Source of the DNA: Mycobacterium sp. ENV421 | GTDB taxonomy: Bacteria; Actinomycetota; Actinomycetes; Mycobacteriales; Mycobacteriaceae | Direction: 5' to 3' | NCBI RefSeq assembly: GCF_002887815.1 | Contig: NZ_PDHO01000017.1 | Coordinates: forward strand, 49,419 to 113,418 | Length of the DNA stretch: 64,000 nucleotides | The notes under the pieces: generated by a model | The model's input: only the letters and a program-made list of their open reading frames with translations | Databases searched by the model: none | Told to the model about the DNA's origin: nothing | Program-made: the position numbers and the translations under genes | Part shown: in pieces, positions 35,022-44,107 of the stretch | How the letters are laid out: every line of letters begins with the position of its first letter | Numbering within the stretch: position 1 is the first letter of the stretch

Positions 35022-35905
35022 CGTCGAGCCGCCCCCTGACCGTGGTGACGGTGACCTACTCCCCGGGCTCACATCTGGATCGCTTCCTGTCCTCCTTGAC
35101 GGTGGCCACCGACCGTCCGGTGACGGTGGTGCTCGCCGACAACGGTTCCACCGACGGCACACCGGAGGAGGCGGTGGAGCGCTACCCGGGCACCCGACTG
35201 GTGCGCACGGGCGGGAACCTCGGCTACGGCAGCGCCGCCAACCGCGGTGTGGCGACGGTCCCCGGCGACGACGAGTTCGTGATCGTCGCCAACCCCGATG
35301 TGGTGTGGGGACCCAACAGCATCGACGAACTGCTCGCCGCCGCCGACCGCTGGCCGCGCGCCGCGACCCTGGGCCCGCTGATCCGCGACCCGGACGGTTC
35401 GGTCTACCCGTCGGCGCGCCACCTGCCGAGCCTGCTGCGTGGCGGCATGCACGCGGTGGTCGGTTTCGTCTGGAAGACCAACCCGTGGACCAGGGCCTAC
35501 CGCCAGGAGTACCTCGAGCCCACCGAGCGCCCGGTGGGCTGGCTGTCGGGGGCGTGCCTGCTGATCCGTCGCGCGGCATTCGACCAGGTCGGCGGGTTCG
35601 ACGAGCGCTACTTCATGTACATGGAAGACGTCGACCTCGGTGACCGGTTGGGCCGGGCCGGCTGGCTCAACGTCTACGTCCCGTCGTCGGAGATCCTGCA
35701 CGCCAAGGGCCACTCGACCGGCCGGGACCCGGCCAGCAACCTGCGCGCACATCACGAAAGCACCTACTTATATTTGTCCGATCGGCATTTTGGCTGGTGG
35801 CGCGCGCCGTTGCGATGGACTATGAAGAGCGCGTTGAAGGTTAGGTCACGCGCGGCGGTACGCAAATCCCGTCGCGAGCTGGCGAGAAGCAGGGGGACCC
35901 GGTGA
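35018..35905 (+). CDS. wbbL1: Rhamnosyltransferase of the arabinogalactan linker
   Basis: 295 residues of GT2 fold: VVTVTYSPGSHLDRFL, VVLADNGSTDGT, VIVANPDVVWG (DXD position) and YFMYMEDVDLGDRL with the catalytic aspartate. It is read directly after rmlD and before the mannose-1-phosphate guanylyltransferase, as for Rv3265c, which adds L-rhamnose to GlcNAc-PP-decaprenol. The GTG start overlaps the presumed rmlD stop. Confidence 0.93.
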   Translation: MTSSRPLTVVTVTYSPGSHLDRFLSSLTVATDRPVTVVLADNGSTDGTPEEAVERYPGTRLVRTGGNLGYGSAANRGVATVPGDDEFVIVANPDVVWGPNSIDELLAAADRWPRAATLGPLIRDPDGSVYPSARHLPSLLRGGMHAVVGFVWKTNPWTRAYRQEYLEPTERPVGWLSGACLLIRRAAFDQVGGFDERYFMYMEDVDLGDRLGRAGWLNVYVPSSEILHAKGHSTGRDPASNLRAHHESTYLYLSDRHFGWWRAPLRWTMKSALKVRSRAAVRKSRRELARSRGTR

Positions 35906-36987
35906 GTGGAATTGATCCGTCGAAGGTCGACGCGGTGGTGCTGGTCGGCGGCAAAGGCACCCGGCTACGGCCGCTGACCGTGTCGGCGGCCAAGCCGATG
36001 CTGCCGACCGCGGGGTTGCCGTTCCTGACCCACCTGCTGTCCCGCATCGCCGAAGCCGGCATCGAGCACGTCGTGCTCGGCACCTCATTCAAGGCGGCGA
36101 CCTTCGAGAACGAATTCGGCGACGGGTCCAAGCTCGGCCTGCAGATCGAGTACGTCGTCGAAGATCACCCGTTGGGCACCGGCGGCGGGATCGCGAACGT
36201 CATCCCCAAACTGCGCAACGACACCGTGATGGTGTTCAACGGTGACGTCCTGTCCGGCATGGACCTGCGCCAGATGCTGGCCAGCCACCACGAGTCGCAG
36301 GCGGATCTGACCCTGCACCTGGTGCGCGTCAGTGACCCGCGGGCATTCGGCTGTGTGCCCACCGACGCCGACGGCCGGGTGGAAGCGTTCCTCGAGAAGA
36401 CCGAAGATCCGCCGTCCGACCAGATCAACGCCGGCACCTACATCTTCAAACGCGAAATCCTCGATCAGATCCCACAGGGGCGCGAGGTGTCGGTGGAGCG
36501 TGAGGTGTTCCCCGCCCTGTTGGCCGACGGGGTGAAGGTCTGCGGCTACGTCGATTCCAGCTATTGGCGCGACATGGGCACACCGGAGGACTTCGTCCGC
36601 GGTTCGGCTGACCTGGTCCGGGGTTTGGCGCCGTCGCCGGCGCTCGGTGGGCGACGCGGGGAAAGCCTTGTGCACGACGGGGCTTCGGTGTCCCCGGGCG
36701 CGGTCCTGGTCGGCGGCACCGTGGTGGGCCGCGGCGCCGAGATCGGACCGGGCGTCCGCCTGGACGGCGCGGTCATCTTCGACGGGGCGCACATCGAGGC
36801 GGGCTCGGTGGTGGAGCGGTCGATCATCGGGGCCGGCGCCCGGATCGGACCGCGCGCGTTACTGCGCGACGCCATCATCGGCGATGGCGCGAACATCGGC
36901 GCGCGCTGCGAACTCCTGCGCGGTGCGCGGGTGTGGCCGGGAGTTGTCATCCCGGACTGCGGCGTTCGCTACTCGTCCGACATCTAG
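35902..36987 (+). CDS. Mannose-1-phosphate guanylyltransferase
   Basis: 361 residues. The N-terminal nucleotidyltransferase has VVLVGGKGTRLRPLT and MVFNGDVLSG; the C-terminal third is a left-handed beta-helix of hexapeptide repeats (GAVLVGGTVVGRGAEIG). It makes GDP-mannose from GTP and mannose-1-phosphate for mannolipids and LAM. In M. tuberculosis the position corresponds to Rv3264c. GTG start overlapping wbbL1. Confidence 0.92.
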   Translation: MSGIDPSKVDAVVLVGGKGTRLRPLTVSAAKPMLPTAGLPFLTHLLSRIAEAGIEHVVLGTSFKAATFENEFGDGSKLGLQIEYVVEDHPLGTGGGIANVIPKLRNDTVMVFNGDVLSGMDLRQMLASHHESQADLTLHLVRVSDPRAFGCVPTDADGRVEAFLEKTEDPPSDQINAGTYIFKREILDQIPQGREVSVEREVFPALLADGVKVCGYVDSSYWRDMGTPEDFVRGSADLVRGLAPSPALGGRRGESLVHDGASVSPGAVLVGGTVVGRGAEIGPGVRLDGAVIFDGAHIEAGSVVERSIIGAGARIGPRALLRDAIIGDGANIGARCELLRGARVWPGVVIPDCGVRYSSDI

Positions 36988-37523
36988 ACCCGCGAGCGGC
37001 CGACCGACACCAGGTGGGCGACCGCCGCGTCGATCCCCTCGGGCAGAGCGTCGACCGGCCACCATCGCAGATCGAGCGACTCGTCGCTGATTTGAATGGT
37101 CGCGTCCGCGGGTGCGCGGGCGATGAACTGGAGATCCAGATGCCGGGTGGGCACACCCAGCGAGCAGGTCAATGCGTGAACGTGGATGGCGCCCAACGAC
37201 GCGTCGATGCGCAGGCCGTCGATCCCGGACTCTTCGGCCGCCTCCCGCATCGCGGCCGCGACGATGTCGGCGTCGGCGTCCTCGCAATGCCCGCCGAGCT
37301 GAACCCAACGGCCGAGCCGCGGATGCAGGGTGAGCAGCACCTGGTCGCCGGTGTGATTGACCACCAACGCCGACGCGGTGATATGCCCTGGGGTGCAAGC
37401 CCGCTCGCAGGCATCGGTGCGGGCCAGCAGAAAGGCCAGGACGGACTGCCGCAGCGAGTCCTGACAGTCGTCCGGCGCATCCCATTCGGTCAGCAGCTCG
37501 ATGGCCGACTCCCGCACGCTCAC
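36984..37523 (-). CDS. Nudix hydrolase
   Basis: 179 residues with a Nudix helix at VAAAMREAAEESGI, preceded by LGGHCEDADAD. The box is near canonical (REAxEESG) but the first glutamate is replaced. The substrate is a nucleoside diphosphate derivative of unknown kind. It overlaps the ends of both neighbours by four bases: the guanylyltransferase stop and the fbiB stop/start boundary. Confidence 0.85.
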   Translation of the reverse strand: MSVRESAIELLTEWDAPDDCQDSLRQSVLAFLLARTDACERACTPGHITASALVVNHTGDQVLLTLHPRLGRWVQLGGHCEDADADIVAAAMREAAEESGIDGLRIDASLGAIHVHALTCSLGVPTRHLDLQFIARAPADATIQISDESLDLRWWPVDALPEGIDAAVAHLVSVGRSRV

Positions 37524-38863
37524 TTGCGCACCAGCAGGTCGCCGACCGGCGCCGGCTCACGGGGTTCGGACGGTTCGACGGGATAGCCGATCGCGACGGC
37601 GCCCAACGGTTCCCAATCAGGCGGTAGATCAAGGGTTTCCCGGACCAGTTCGGCCGCGAAGATCGTCGAGCCGATCCAGCAGCTGCCCACGCCGCGCACG
37701 GCCAGCGCCACCAGGAGTGCTTGTACCGCGGCGCCGACCGCGACGGTGAACATCGTGTGCTCGGCCTGGGTGCGGACCGGGTCGGGATAGCTGTGGGCGC
37801 CCTCGGGCACCAGGAACGGGATGACGACCTCGGGCGCGTCGTAGAGGATCTGACCGCGGGCGACGCGCCGCTCGACGGCGTCGGCGGGCTTACCGTCGCC
37901 GGAAAGATCCTCGCGCCAGGCGTCTTTCATCCGGTCCAGCAGTGTGATGCGACGCCCCCGATCCTGCAACCAGACGAACCGCACCGGCCGGGTGTGGTGC
38001 GGGGCGGGTGCGGTGAGTGCCTCGGCGACGGCCTCCTCGATGAGCGTGTGGTCGACCGGCTCCGGCGCGAACTGTCGGACCGACCGGCGCACGAGCTGGG
38101 CTTGGCGGCGCCCGAGCTCCAGTGCCTCGGCGGTGCCCAGCCAGAACAGGTCGTCCTCACCGCCGCGCAACAGGCGGGCCGCGGTGGACCCGTCGTCCTC
38201 GAGCTCGAGGCCGCGGACCACCGCGACGGGCACCGCGGTCAGCTTGCCCTTCACCAGGTCGGCGGCGGCGGCGATCTCGTCGGCGACGGCGACTTCGGTG
38301 ACCACCAGCTCGTTGCCGTGCCGGTCGACGGCGCCGGCGTATCCGTAGATCACGGGAAGCCCGGCGGCGCCGATCGCGGCGTCGGTCTGGCCGTTGCGCC
38401 AGGCACGACCCATGGTGTCGGTGACCAGAACCGCGACATTCACGCCGAGCCGCTCGCGCAGTGCCGTGCGCAGCGCGGCGGCGCTGCCGTCCGGATCGAC
38501 GGGCAGCAAGGCCAATTCGGTGGACCCGACGTTGGATCCGTCGACGCCCGCGGCTGCCTGCACGATGCCGTTGCGGTTCTCGGTGATCAGCGTCCGACCT
38601 TTGCGGGCCAGCACCCGCACGGCCTCCTGGTCGATGATCCTGCGGCGCAGGGCGTCCCGTTCGTCGGGGTCCGCCGGTGCCGCGACGATGCGGCCCTCGC
38701 ACTTGGACATCACCTTGCTGGTGACGACGACGATGTCGCCGTCGCGCAGCCATGGCGCCGCCGAGACGAGGGCGGCCGCCAGATCATCGCCGGGGCGGAA
38801 CTCCGGAAGCCCGGGGACGGGCAGGATTTCGACGGGTGCTGCGCTGCCATGCTCGAGACTCAC
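37520..38863 (-). CDS. fbiB: Coenzyme F420:L-glutamate ligase / dehydro-F420-0 reductase
   Basis: From GTG 38863 the protein has 447 residues, the expected FbiB size. The N-terminal half is the CofE gamma-glutamyl ligase (VVVTSKVMSKCEGR, LITENRNGIVQAAAGVD, TDTMGRAWRNGQTD). The C-terminal half is an FMN-binding nitroreductase-like domain (RRSVRQFAPEPVD, GSCWIGSTIF). It reduces dehydro-F420-0 and adds the glutamate tail. GTGA overlap with fbiA. Confidence 0.95.
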   Translation of the reverse strand: MSLEHGSAAPVEILPVPGLPEFRPGDDLAAALVSAAPWLRDGDIVVVTSKVMSKCEGRIVAAPADPDERDALRRRIIDQEAVRVLARKGRTLITENRNGIVQAAAGVDGSNVGSTELALLPVDPDGSAAALRTALRERLGVNVAVLVTDTMGRAWRNGQTDAAIGAAGLPVIYGYAGAVDRHGNELVVTEVAVADEIAAAADLVKGKLTAVPVAVVRGLELEDDGSTAARLLRGGEDDLFWLGTAEALELGRRQAQLVRRSVRQFAPEPVDHTLIEEAVAEALTAPAPHHTRPVRFVWLQDRGRRITLLDRMKDAWREDLSGDGKPADAVERRVARGQILYDAPEVVIPFLVPEGAHSYPDPVRTQAEHTMFTVAVGAAVQALLVALAVRGVGSCWIGSTIFAAELVRETLDLPPDWEPLGAVAIGYPVEPSEPREPAPVGDLLVRK

Positions 38864-39861
38864 GGCGCCACCCCCGCCAATTCGAGCCCGGCGCCGACCA
38901 TTTCGGCGGTGGCCGCCGGATCGGACATCAGCAGCGGTATCGAGTGCACCGTCAGTCCGGGTACGTCGGCGTGATCGCCTTCGGACACCAGCCAGTAGTC
39001 CAGGATTCCGGTCGCCGAGCGCGCGCCGTAGTGACGGGCGACGGCGTGCGAGGAGGTTTCGACGCCGATCACCGACAGGCATTCGTCGGCCATGCCGCGC
39101 AACGGCTTTCCGCCGATGATGGGGGAGTAGCCGACGACCGGGGCGGGTGTGGAGCGCAGCGCGGCGCGAACACCGGGGATGGCGAGGATTGCGCCGATGC
39201 TCACCACCGGGTTGGAGGGGGCGAGCATGACCACGTCGGCTTCGGTGATCGCGTCGACGACACCGGGCCCGGCAGTGGCGTTTTCGGACCCAACGAACGC
39301 GAAACTGTGAGTGGGCACCTGCGCCCGGTAGCGCACCCACCATTCCTGGAAGTGGATGGCCTTGCGGTCACCGGTGTCGGGATCGTCGATCACAACATGG
39401 GTTTCGCACCGGTCGTCACTGGCCGGCAGGAGCGTGGCCCCCGGTTGCCAGCGGTGGCACAGCGCCTCGGTCACCTGCGACAGGGGATATCCCGCACGCA
39501 GCATCTGACTGCGCACCAGATGTGTGGCGAGGTCGCGGTCGCCCAGGCCGAACCAATCGGGTTGCACGCCGTAGGCCGCCAATTCTTCTTTCGCGTGCCA
39601 CGTCTCGTTGCGATGTCCCCAGCCGCGCTCGGGATCGATACCTCCACCTAAGGTGTACATGCAGGTGTCGAGGTCGGGACAGATGCGCACACCGTGCATC
39701 CAGGCGTCGTCGCCAATGTTGACCACGGCGGTCAGCGCGTGATCAAGATCGCCTGTGGCTCCGGATATCTGGCCGGCGAACTGGCCCAGGCCGAGCAATC
39801 GCTGTACGCCCAGCAGGAAGCGGGCGCCCCCGACGCCGCCGACCAGAACGGTGATCTTCAC
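38860..39861 (-). CDS. fbiA: Phosphoenolpyruvyl/lactyl-2-diphospho-5'-guanosine:FO transferase
   Basis: Reading from GTG 39861 (VKITVLVGGVGGARFLLG) gives 333 residues, the usual FbiA/CofD length; longer in-frame starts exist. VNIGDDAWMHGVRICPDLDT and MLAPSNPVVSIGAIL are CofD signatures. In mycobacteria it joins a phosphoenolpyruvate-derived nucleotide to FO, giving dehydro-F420-0. It is followed by fbiB. Confidence 0.95.
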   Translation of the reverse strand: MKITVLVGGVGGARFLLGVQRLLGLGQFAGQISGATGDLDHALTAVVNIGDDAWMHGVRICPDLDTCMYTLGGGIDPERGWGHRNETWHAKEELAAYGVQPDWFGLGDRDLATHLVRSQMLRAGYPLSQVTEALCHRWQPGATLLPASDDRCETHVVIDDPDTGDRKAIHFQEWWVRYRAQVPTHSFAFVGSENATAGPGVVDAITEADVVMLAPSNPVVSIGAILAIPGVRAALRSTPAPVVGYSPIIGGKPLRGMADECLSVIGVETSSHAVARHYGARSATGILDYWLVSEGDHADVPGLTVHSIPLLMSDPAATAEMVGAGLELAGVAP

Positions 39862-39991
39862 ACCGATCGACACTAGGCGGTCGGGCATTTCGGCGGCCAA
39901 CGCGGTCACGATCGCGTCACTCCCAAGACACGCCGGGGCATCGACTCGCCGAATTATCCAAGGGAAATGGTATTAATTTCGGTTCAATCGC

Positions 39992-40020
39992 TTGACCGGG
40001 CCACTGCATAAGTGTCTAAT
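39992..40020 (+). promoter_or_regulatory. Strong SigA-type promoter upstream of whiB2
   Basis: TTGACC (39992-39997), exactly 17 bases, then TCTAAT (40015-40020). Both hexamers differ from consensus by one base. This leaves a leader of roughly 130 bases before whiB2, which is long and could be regulated. Otherwise 39862-40160 has no gene. Confidence 0.65.
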
Positions 40021-40160
40021 CACATCAGTGTCATTTCCCGGTCGGACCAGCCGGTTTCGGTGTCCCAGACCGCGATTCGACCAAGTGTTCGAACGAGTTG
40101 GGCACACTTCAATAGTGGGCGACATGCAAAAGATCTACGAAACCAGGTGAGGAGGCGGAA

Positions 40161-40520
40161 ATGTCCTATGAGCACGTGTTCGGCACGATGGGGTTGCCGC
40201 AGTCCATTACCGGTTCGCAGACGATGGGGGTAATGGCACGCGCTCACTTGAGTTTGGTGCCAGACCCGATCATCGATGCGACGCCGGATTCGGCCGATGA
40301 AGAAGACCAGTGGCAGGAACGCGCGCTGTGCGCGCAGACCGATCCCGAAGCGTTCTTCCCCGAGAAGGGCGGTTCCACCCGCGAGGCCAAGCGGATCTGC
40401 TTGGGCTGCGAGGTCCGTGAGTCGTGCCTCGAGTACGCCTTGGCCAACGATGAGCGCTTCGGTATCTGGGGCGGACTCTCCGAGCGGGAGCGCCGTCGCC
40501 TCAAGCGCGGCATCATCTGA
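40161..40520 (+). CDS. whiB2: WhiB-family iron-sulfur regulator
   Basis: 119 residues with ALCAQTDPEAFFPEKGG, then CLGCEVRESC (four conserved cysteines for a 4Fe-4S cluster), FGIWGGLSERERRRLKRG, the family's beta-turn and basic DNA-contact tail. WhiB2 controls septation. ATG 40161 is preceded by GAGGAGG. It is longer than annotated M. tuberculosis WhiB2 at the N-terminus; an internal ATG (40233, MARAHL) could be used instead. Confidence 0.92.
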   Translation: MSYEHVFGTMGLPQSITGSQTMGVMARAHLSLVPDPIIDATPDSADEEDQWQERALCAQTDPEAFFPEKGGSTREAKRICLGCEVRESCLEYALANDERFGIWGGLSERERRRLKRGII

Positions 40521-40547
40521 CGACGACCGCGGGTCGGAGAATCCGAC

Positions 40548-41042
40548 TCAGTCGTCGTCGATGGTCGGGTCGATGACCGAAGGCTCGACCCCGAGATAGG
40601 TGGCCACCTGCGCCACCAGAATCTCGTGCAGAAGATCGGTCAGATCGATCGAGTCCTTGGCCCGGCGCTCGATCGGCTTGCGGAACAGCACAATTCGGGC
40701 GCGCGTCGAGTTTCCGCGAACGTCCACTCCGGCTGGGATCAGCCGGGCCAACGCGATCGGCCCGTCGGCCACCACTTCAGCGGGCCACTGCACACTGTCC
40801 GGATCCTTCGGCGCGATGCGCGGGATCTCGTCGACGGCAACGTCGAGACCGGTGAGCCGTTGTTGCCACCGCCGCTCGATCGGCTCATAGGCTTCCAATA
40901 CCGCCATGTCGAATCGCTCTGCGCGGCTGCGCCACCCCGGCACCGTCGGCGGCAGCAATGGGCCCCGCATCTCACGTCCCCGGCGCGACCCCGGGCTGCC
41001 ACCGGCTCGTCCACCTCGCCGGGAGCTGCGGGAATCGGCCAC
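40548..41042 (-). CDS. Metallopeptidase-like protein with degenerate zinc site (Rv3259-like)
   Basis: 164 residues from GTG 41042. An Arg-rich start is followed by a minizincin-like domain ending LLHEILVAQVATYLGVEP. The usual HExxH zinc motif is HEILVAQ, with the second histidine lost, so catalysis is doubtful. The gene is conserved beside whiB2 in mycobacteria. The function is unknown. Confidence 0.75.
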   Translation of the reverse strand: MADSRSSRRGGRAGGSPGSRRGREMRGPLLPPTVPGWRSRAERFDMAVLEAYEPIERRWQQRLTGLDVAVDEIPRIAPKDPDSVQWPAEVVADGPIALARLIPAGVDVRGNSTRARIVLFRKPIERRAKDSIDLTDLLHEILVAQVATYLGVEPSVIDPTIDDD

Positions 41043-41108
41043 GGATGTGATCGTAACGGTTGTGAATCGGCCGACCGGCGGCTGCGCGTGTCCCCCGGCA
41101 ACCTGTGA

Positions 41109-41558
41109 ATGAACCGCGATAACCTCACGGACGTGAATGTTCCTCGTCGCTGCTGCCGGCCTGGATGCCCCCATTATGCGGTGGCGACGCTGACGTTCGT
41201 CTACTCCGACTCGACTGCGGTCGTCGGGCCACTGGCAATCTCCCGCGAACCGCATTCGTGGGACCTGTGCATCACTCATGCCAACCGGATCACTGCCCCC
41301 CGGGGTTGGGAGCTGGTCCGCCACGCCGGGCCGCTGCCGGAGTTCCCCGACGAGGACGATCTCGTCGCTCTCGCCGATGCAGTCCGGGAAGGCCGTGAGT
41401 TGCCCACACGGCCCCCGATCGCCGGGTTCTCCGATCCCAGCGGAGCCGCGCATGCGCCCGCGACCGGAACTCCGATCATGCCGGCGGCTGCGCATCGACC
41501 GACGACCGCCGGCCGACGCCGTGGGCACCTGCGGGTACTGCCGGACCCCACCGACTGA
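41109..41558 (+). CDS. DUF3499 family protein (Rv3258c-like)
   Basis: 149 residues. CCRPGCPHYAVATLTFVY and WDLCITHANRITAPRGWELV hold Cys/His pairs that suggest a zinc fold (DUF3499). GTG at 41133, in front of NVPRRCCRPGC, may be the true start. The C-terminal 50 residues are Pro/Ala-rich and poorly ordered. It is conserved upstream of manB in mycobacteria; the function is unknown. Confidence 0.82.
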   Translation: MNRDNLTDVNVPRRCCRPGCPHYAVATLTFVYSDSTAVVGPLAISREPHSWDLCITHANRITAPRGWELVRHAGPLPEFPDEDDLVALADAVREGRELPTRPPIAGFSDPSGAAHAPATGTPIMPAAAHRPTTAGRRRGHLRVLPDPTD

Positions 41559-41635
41559 CCCGATAGCCGCCCTTGCCGGGGGACCGGAACAGATAGGCTG
41601 GCGGCCAAGAGTCCCTCTCGGTCAGGAGATCTGTC

Positions 41636-43027
41636 ATGTCGAGGCCCGCCGACGCGGTTCGCCGTGTGATCAAGGCTTATGACGTGCGCGGTCTGGTCGG
41701 GGACGAGATCGACGACGCGTTCGTCTCCGACGTCGCCGCCGCGTTCGCCCGGCTGATCCGCGGTGAGGGCGGCGGCCGGATCGCGATCGGTTACGACATG
41801 CGCGAAAGCTCCCCGGCGCTTGCCGCGGCATTCGCCGACGGGGTCACCGCCCAGGGTCTGGATGTGGTGCGGATCGGGCTGGCGTCCACCGATCAGCTGT
41901 ACTTTGCGTCCGGTTTCCTCGACTGCGCGGGTGCCATGTTCACCGCGAGCCATAATCCGGCCGCCTACAACGGCATCAAGCTCTGCCGCGCCGGGGCCAA
42001 GCCTGTCGGCGAGGACACCGGGCTGGCCAGCATCCGCGACGAAGTGATCGCCGGGGTTCCCGGCTACGACGGGCCGCGTGGGCAGGTGAGCGACCACGAT
42101 GTCCTCGCCGACTACGGACAGTTCCTTCGGTCGCTGATCGACGTCGCCGGCATGCGACCACTGCGGGTCGCGGTCGATGCAGGCAACGGCATGGCCGGCC
42201 ATACCACGCCTGCCGTCCTCGGCCCGATCGAGGCGCTGACGGTGCTGCCGCTCTATTTTGAACTCGACGGTTCGTTCCCCAATCACGAAGCCAATCCGCT
42301 GGAGCCGGCCAATCTGGTCGACCTGCAGAAGTTCGTGGTGGAGACCGGCGCCGATATCGGGCTGGCGTTCGACGGCGACGCCGACCGGTGTTTCGTCGTC
42401 GACGAACGCGGCGGTCCTGTTTCGCCGTCGGCGGTCACCGCGCTGGTCGCCGGCCGCGAACTCACCCGGGAGATCGGTGCCACCGTCATCCACAACCTGA
42501 TCACCTCGCGCGCGGTGCCCGAGTTGGTCGTCGAACGGGGCGGAACGCCGGTGCGGTCGCGCGTCGGGCACTCCTATATCAAGGCTCTGATGGCCGACAC
42601 CGGAGCGATCTTCGGCGGTGAACATTCGGCGCACTACTATTTCCGCGACTTCTGGGGCGCGGACTCGGGCATGCTGGCCGCTTTGCATGTGCTGGCCGCG
42701 TTGGGCGAGCAGGACCGGCCGCTGTCGGAACTGATGGCGAATTATCAGCGCTACGAAGCCTCCGGGGAGATCAACTTCCGGGTGGCCGACGCGCCGGCGT
42801 GCGTCGAATCCGTTCTGAAAGCCTTTGGGCATCAAACCGTTTCGCTGGACCATCTCGACGGCGTGACGGTTGACCTCGGAGCGGGGGCCTGGTTCAACCT
42901 GCGCACCTCCAACACCGAACCGCTGCTGCGCCTCAACGTCGAAGCGCGCAGCGCCCAGGAGATCGAGGAGATCGTCCGCCGCGTCTCCGAGGACATCGCG
43001 GCCCAGCCGGCCGAGGCGGCGCCATGA
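41636..43027 (+). CDS. manB: Phosphomannomutase/phosphoglucomutase
   Basis: 463 residues of the alpha-D-phosphohexomutase family. FTASHNPAAYNGIK contains the phosphoserine, FDGDADRC is the magnesium site, and GGEHSAHYYFRDF is the sugar-binding loop. It interconverts mannose-6- and mannose-1-phosphate, feeding the guanylyltransferase at 35.9 kb. Overlaps tobH (ATGA). Confidence 0.94.
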   Translation: MSRPADAVRRVIKAYDVRGLVGDEIDDAFVSDVAAAFARLIRGEGGGRIAIGYDMRESSPALAAAFADGVTAQGLDVVRIGLASTDQLYFASGFLDCAGAMFTASHNPAAYNGIKLCRAGAKPVGEDTGLASIRDEVIAGVPGYDGPRGQVSDHDVLADYGQFLRSLIDVAGMRPLRVAVDAGNGMAGHTTPAVLGPIEALTVLPLYFELDGSFPNHEANPLEPANLVDLQKFVVETGADIGLAFDGDADRCFVVDERGGPVSPSAVTALVAGRELTREIGATVIHNLITSRAVPELVVERGGTPVRSRVGHSYIKALMADTGAIFGGEHSAHYYFRDFWGADSGMLAALHVLAALGEQDRPLSELMANYQRYEASGEINFRVADAPACVESVLKAFGHQTVSLDHLDGVTVDLGAGAWFNLRTSNTEPLLRLNVEARSAQEIEEIVRRVSEDIAAQPAEAAP

Positions 43028-44100
43028 GCGCAGCGCATGCCACCGTCGACCTCGATGACACCGAGGGCCTCCTGGAAGCCGACCGCGACGGGCTCCTGCG
43101 GGCCGCCGCGATGGCGGGCGCTCAGGTACGCGCCACCGCGGCCGCCGTCGACGAGGGCGAACTGGCGCTGCTGGCCGCCGACCATCGGCCGCGGACCGTC
43201 ATCTGGGTCGCCGCCCGCGGCGCGGCCGAGAGCGCAGGCTCGATGCTGGCCGCCACCCTCGGCGGCGTCGCAGGCGAGCCGATCGTGGTGGCCGCCGAAT
43301 CTCCGCCCTGGATCGGCCCGCTCGACGTTCTCGTGGTGGCCGGCGACGACGCCGGGGATCCGGCGCTGGTGTCCGCCGCGGCGACGGCGGTGCGCCGCGG
43401 CGCCCGGGTGGTCGTCGCCGCGCCGTATGAAGGTCCGCTGCGCGACGCCACCGCGGGACGGACCGCGGTGCTCGAGCCCCGGCTGCGGACGCCCGACGAA
43501 TTCGGGTTGAGCCGTTACCTCGCGGCCGGCCTCGCGACCATGCAGGCTGTCGATCCGGCACTGCAGACCGATCTGGCCACCCTGGCCGACGAACTCGACG
43601 CCGAGGCGTTGCGCAACAGCGCGAGTCGCGACGTGTTGACCAATCCGGCGAAGGCACTGGCCGAGCGGATGTCCGGCAGGCAGGTGGTGCTCGCCGGCGA
43701 TTGTGCGGCCACCCTGGGCCTGGCCCGGTACGCCGCGACGGTGTTACTGCGGCTGGCCGGGCAGGCCGTCGCCGCGGCCGGACTGTCGGACGCGCTGGTC
43801 GCATTACGCACCGGCATCGCATATCAATTCGGCGATCCGGTGGATGCGCTGTTCCACGACGAGGAGCTCGACGGTCCGCTCTCGAGGGGCCCGAAGGTGC
43901 TGGCTTTGACCCTGGACGCCGAACGCCCGATGCTCGCCGCGCGGGTGAGTGGCTTCGACGACGTCGATCTGGTCGGGGCGCAAGACCTCGGGGAGGGGGG
44001 GTCGGTTCCGGCCCCGACTGGGCGAGCCGAACAACAGCTCGCCACGCTGGCCGTCCGATTGCAGATGGCCGCGGTTTATCTCAGATTGGTGGGGGGATAA
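43024..44100 (+). CDS. TobH/SIS-domain isomerase-like protein (Rv3256c-like)
   Basis: 358 residues with two SIS-like halves. The C-terminal part (VVLAGDCAATLGLARYAATVLLRLAGQ) resembles bifunctional phosphoglucose/phosphomannose isomerases, but the N-terminal half is diverged and Ala-rich. Its place between manB and manA suggests a role with hexose phosphates. Activity is not proven for this family in mycobacteria. Confidence 0.8.
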   Translation: MSAAHATVDLDDTEGLLEADRDGLLRAAAMAGAQVRATAAAVDEGELALLAADHRPRTVIWVAARGAAESAGSMLAATLGGVAGEPIVVAAESPPWIGPLDVLVVAGDDAGDPALVSAAATAVRRGARVVVAAPYEGPLRDATAGRTAVLEPRLRTPDEFGLSRYLAAGLATMQAVDPALQTDLATLADELDAEALRNSASRDVLTNPAKALAERMSGRQVVLAGDCAATLGLARYAATVLLRLAGQAVAAAGLSDALVALRTGIAYQFGDPVDALFHDEELDGPLSRGPKVLALTLDAERPMLAARVSGFDDVDLVGAQDLGEGGSVPAPTGRAEQQLATLAVRLQMAAVYLRLVGG

Positions 44101-44107
44101 CGTCCCA

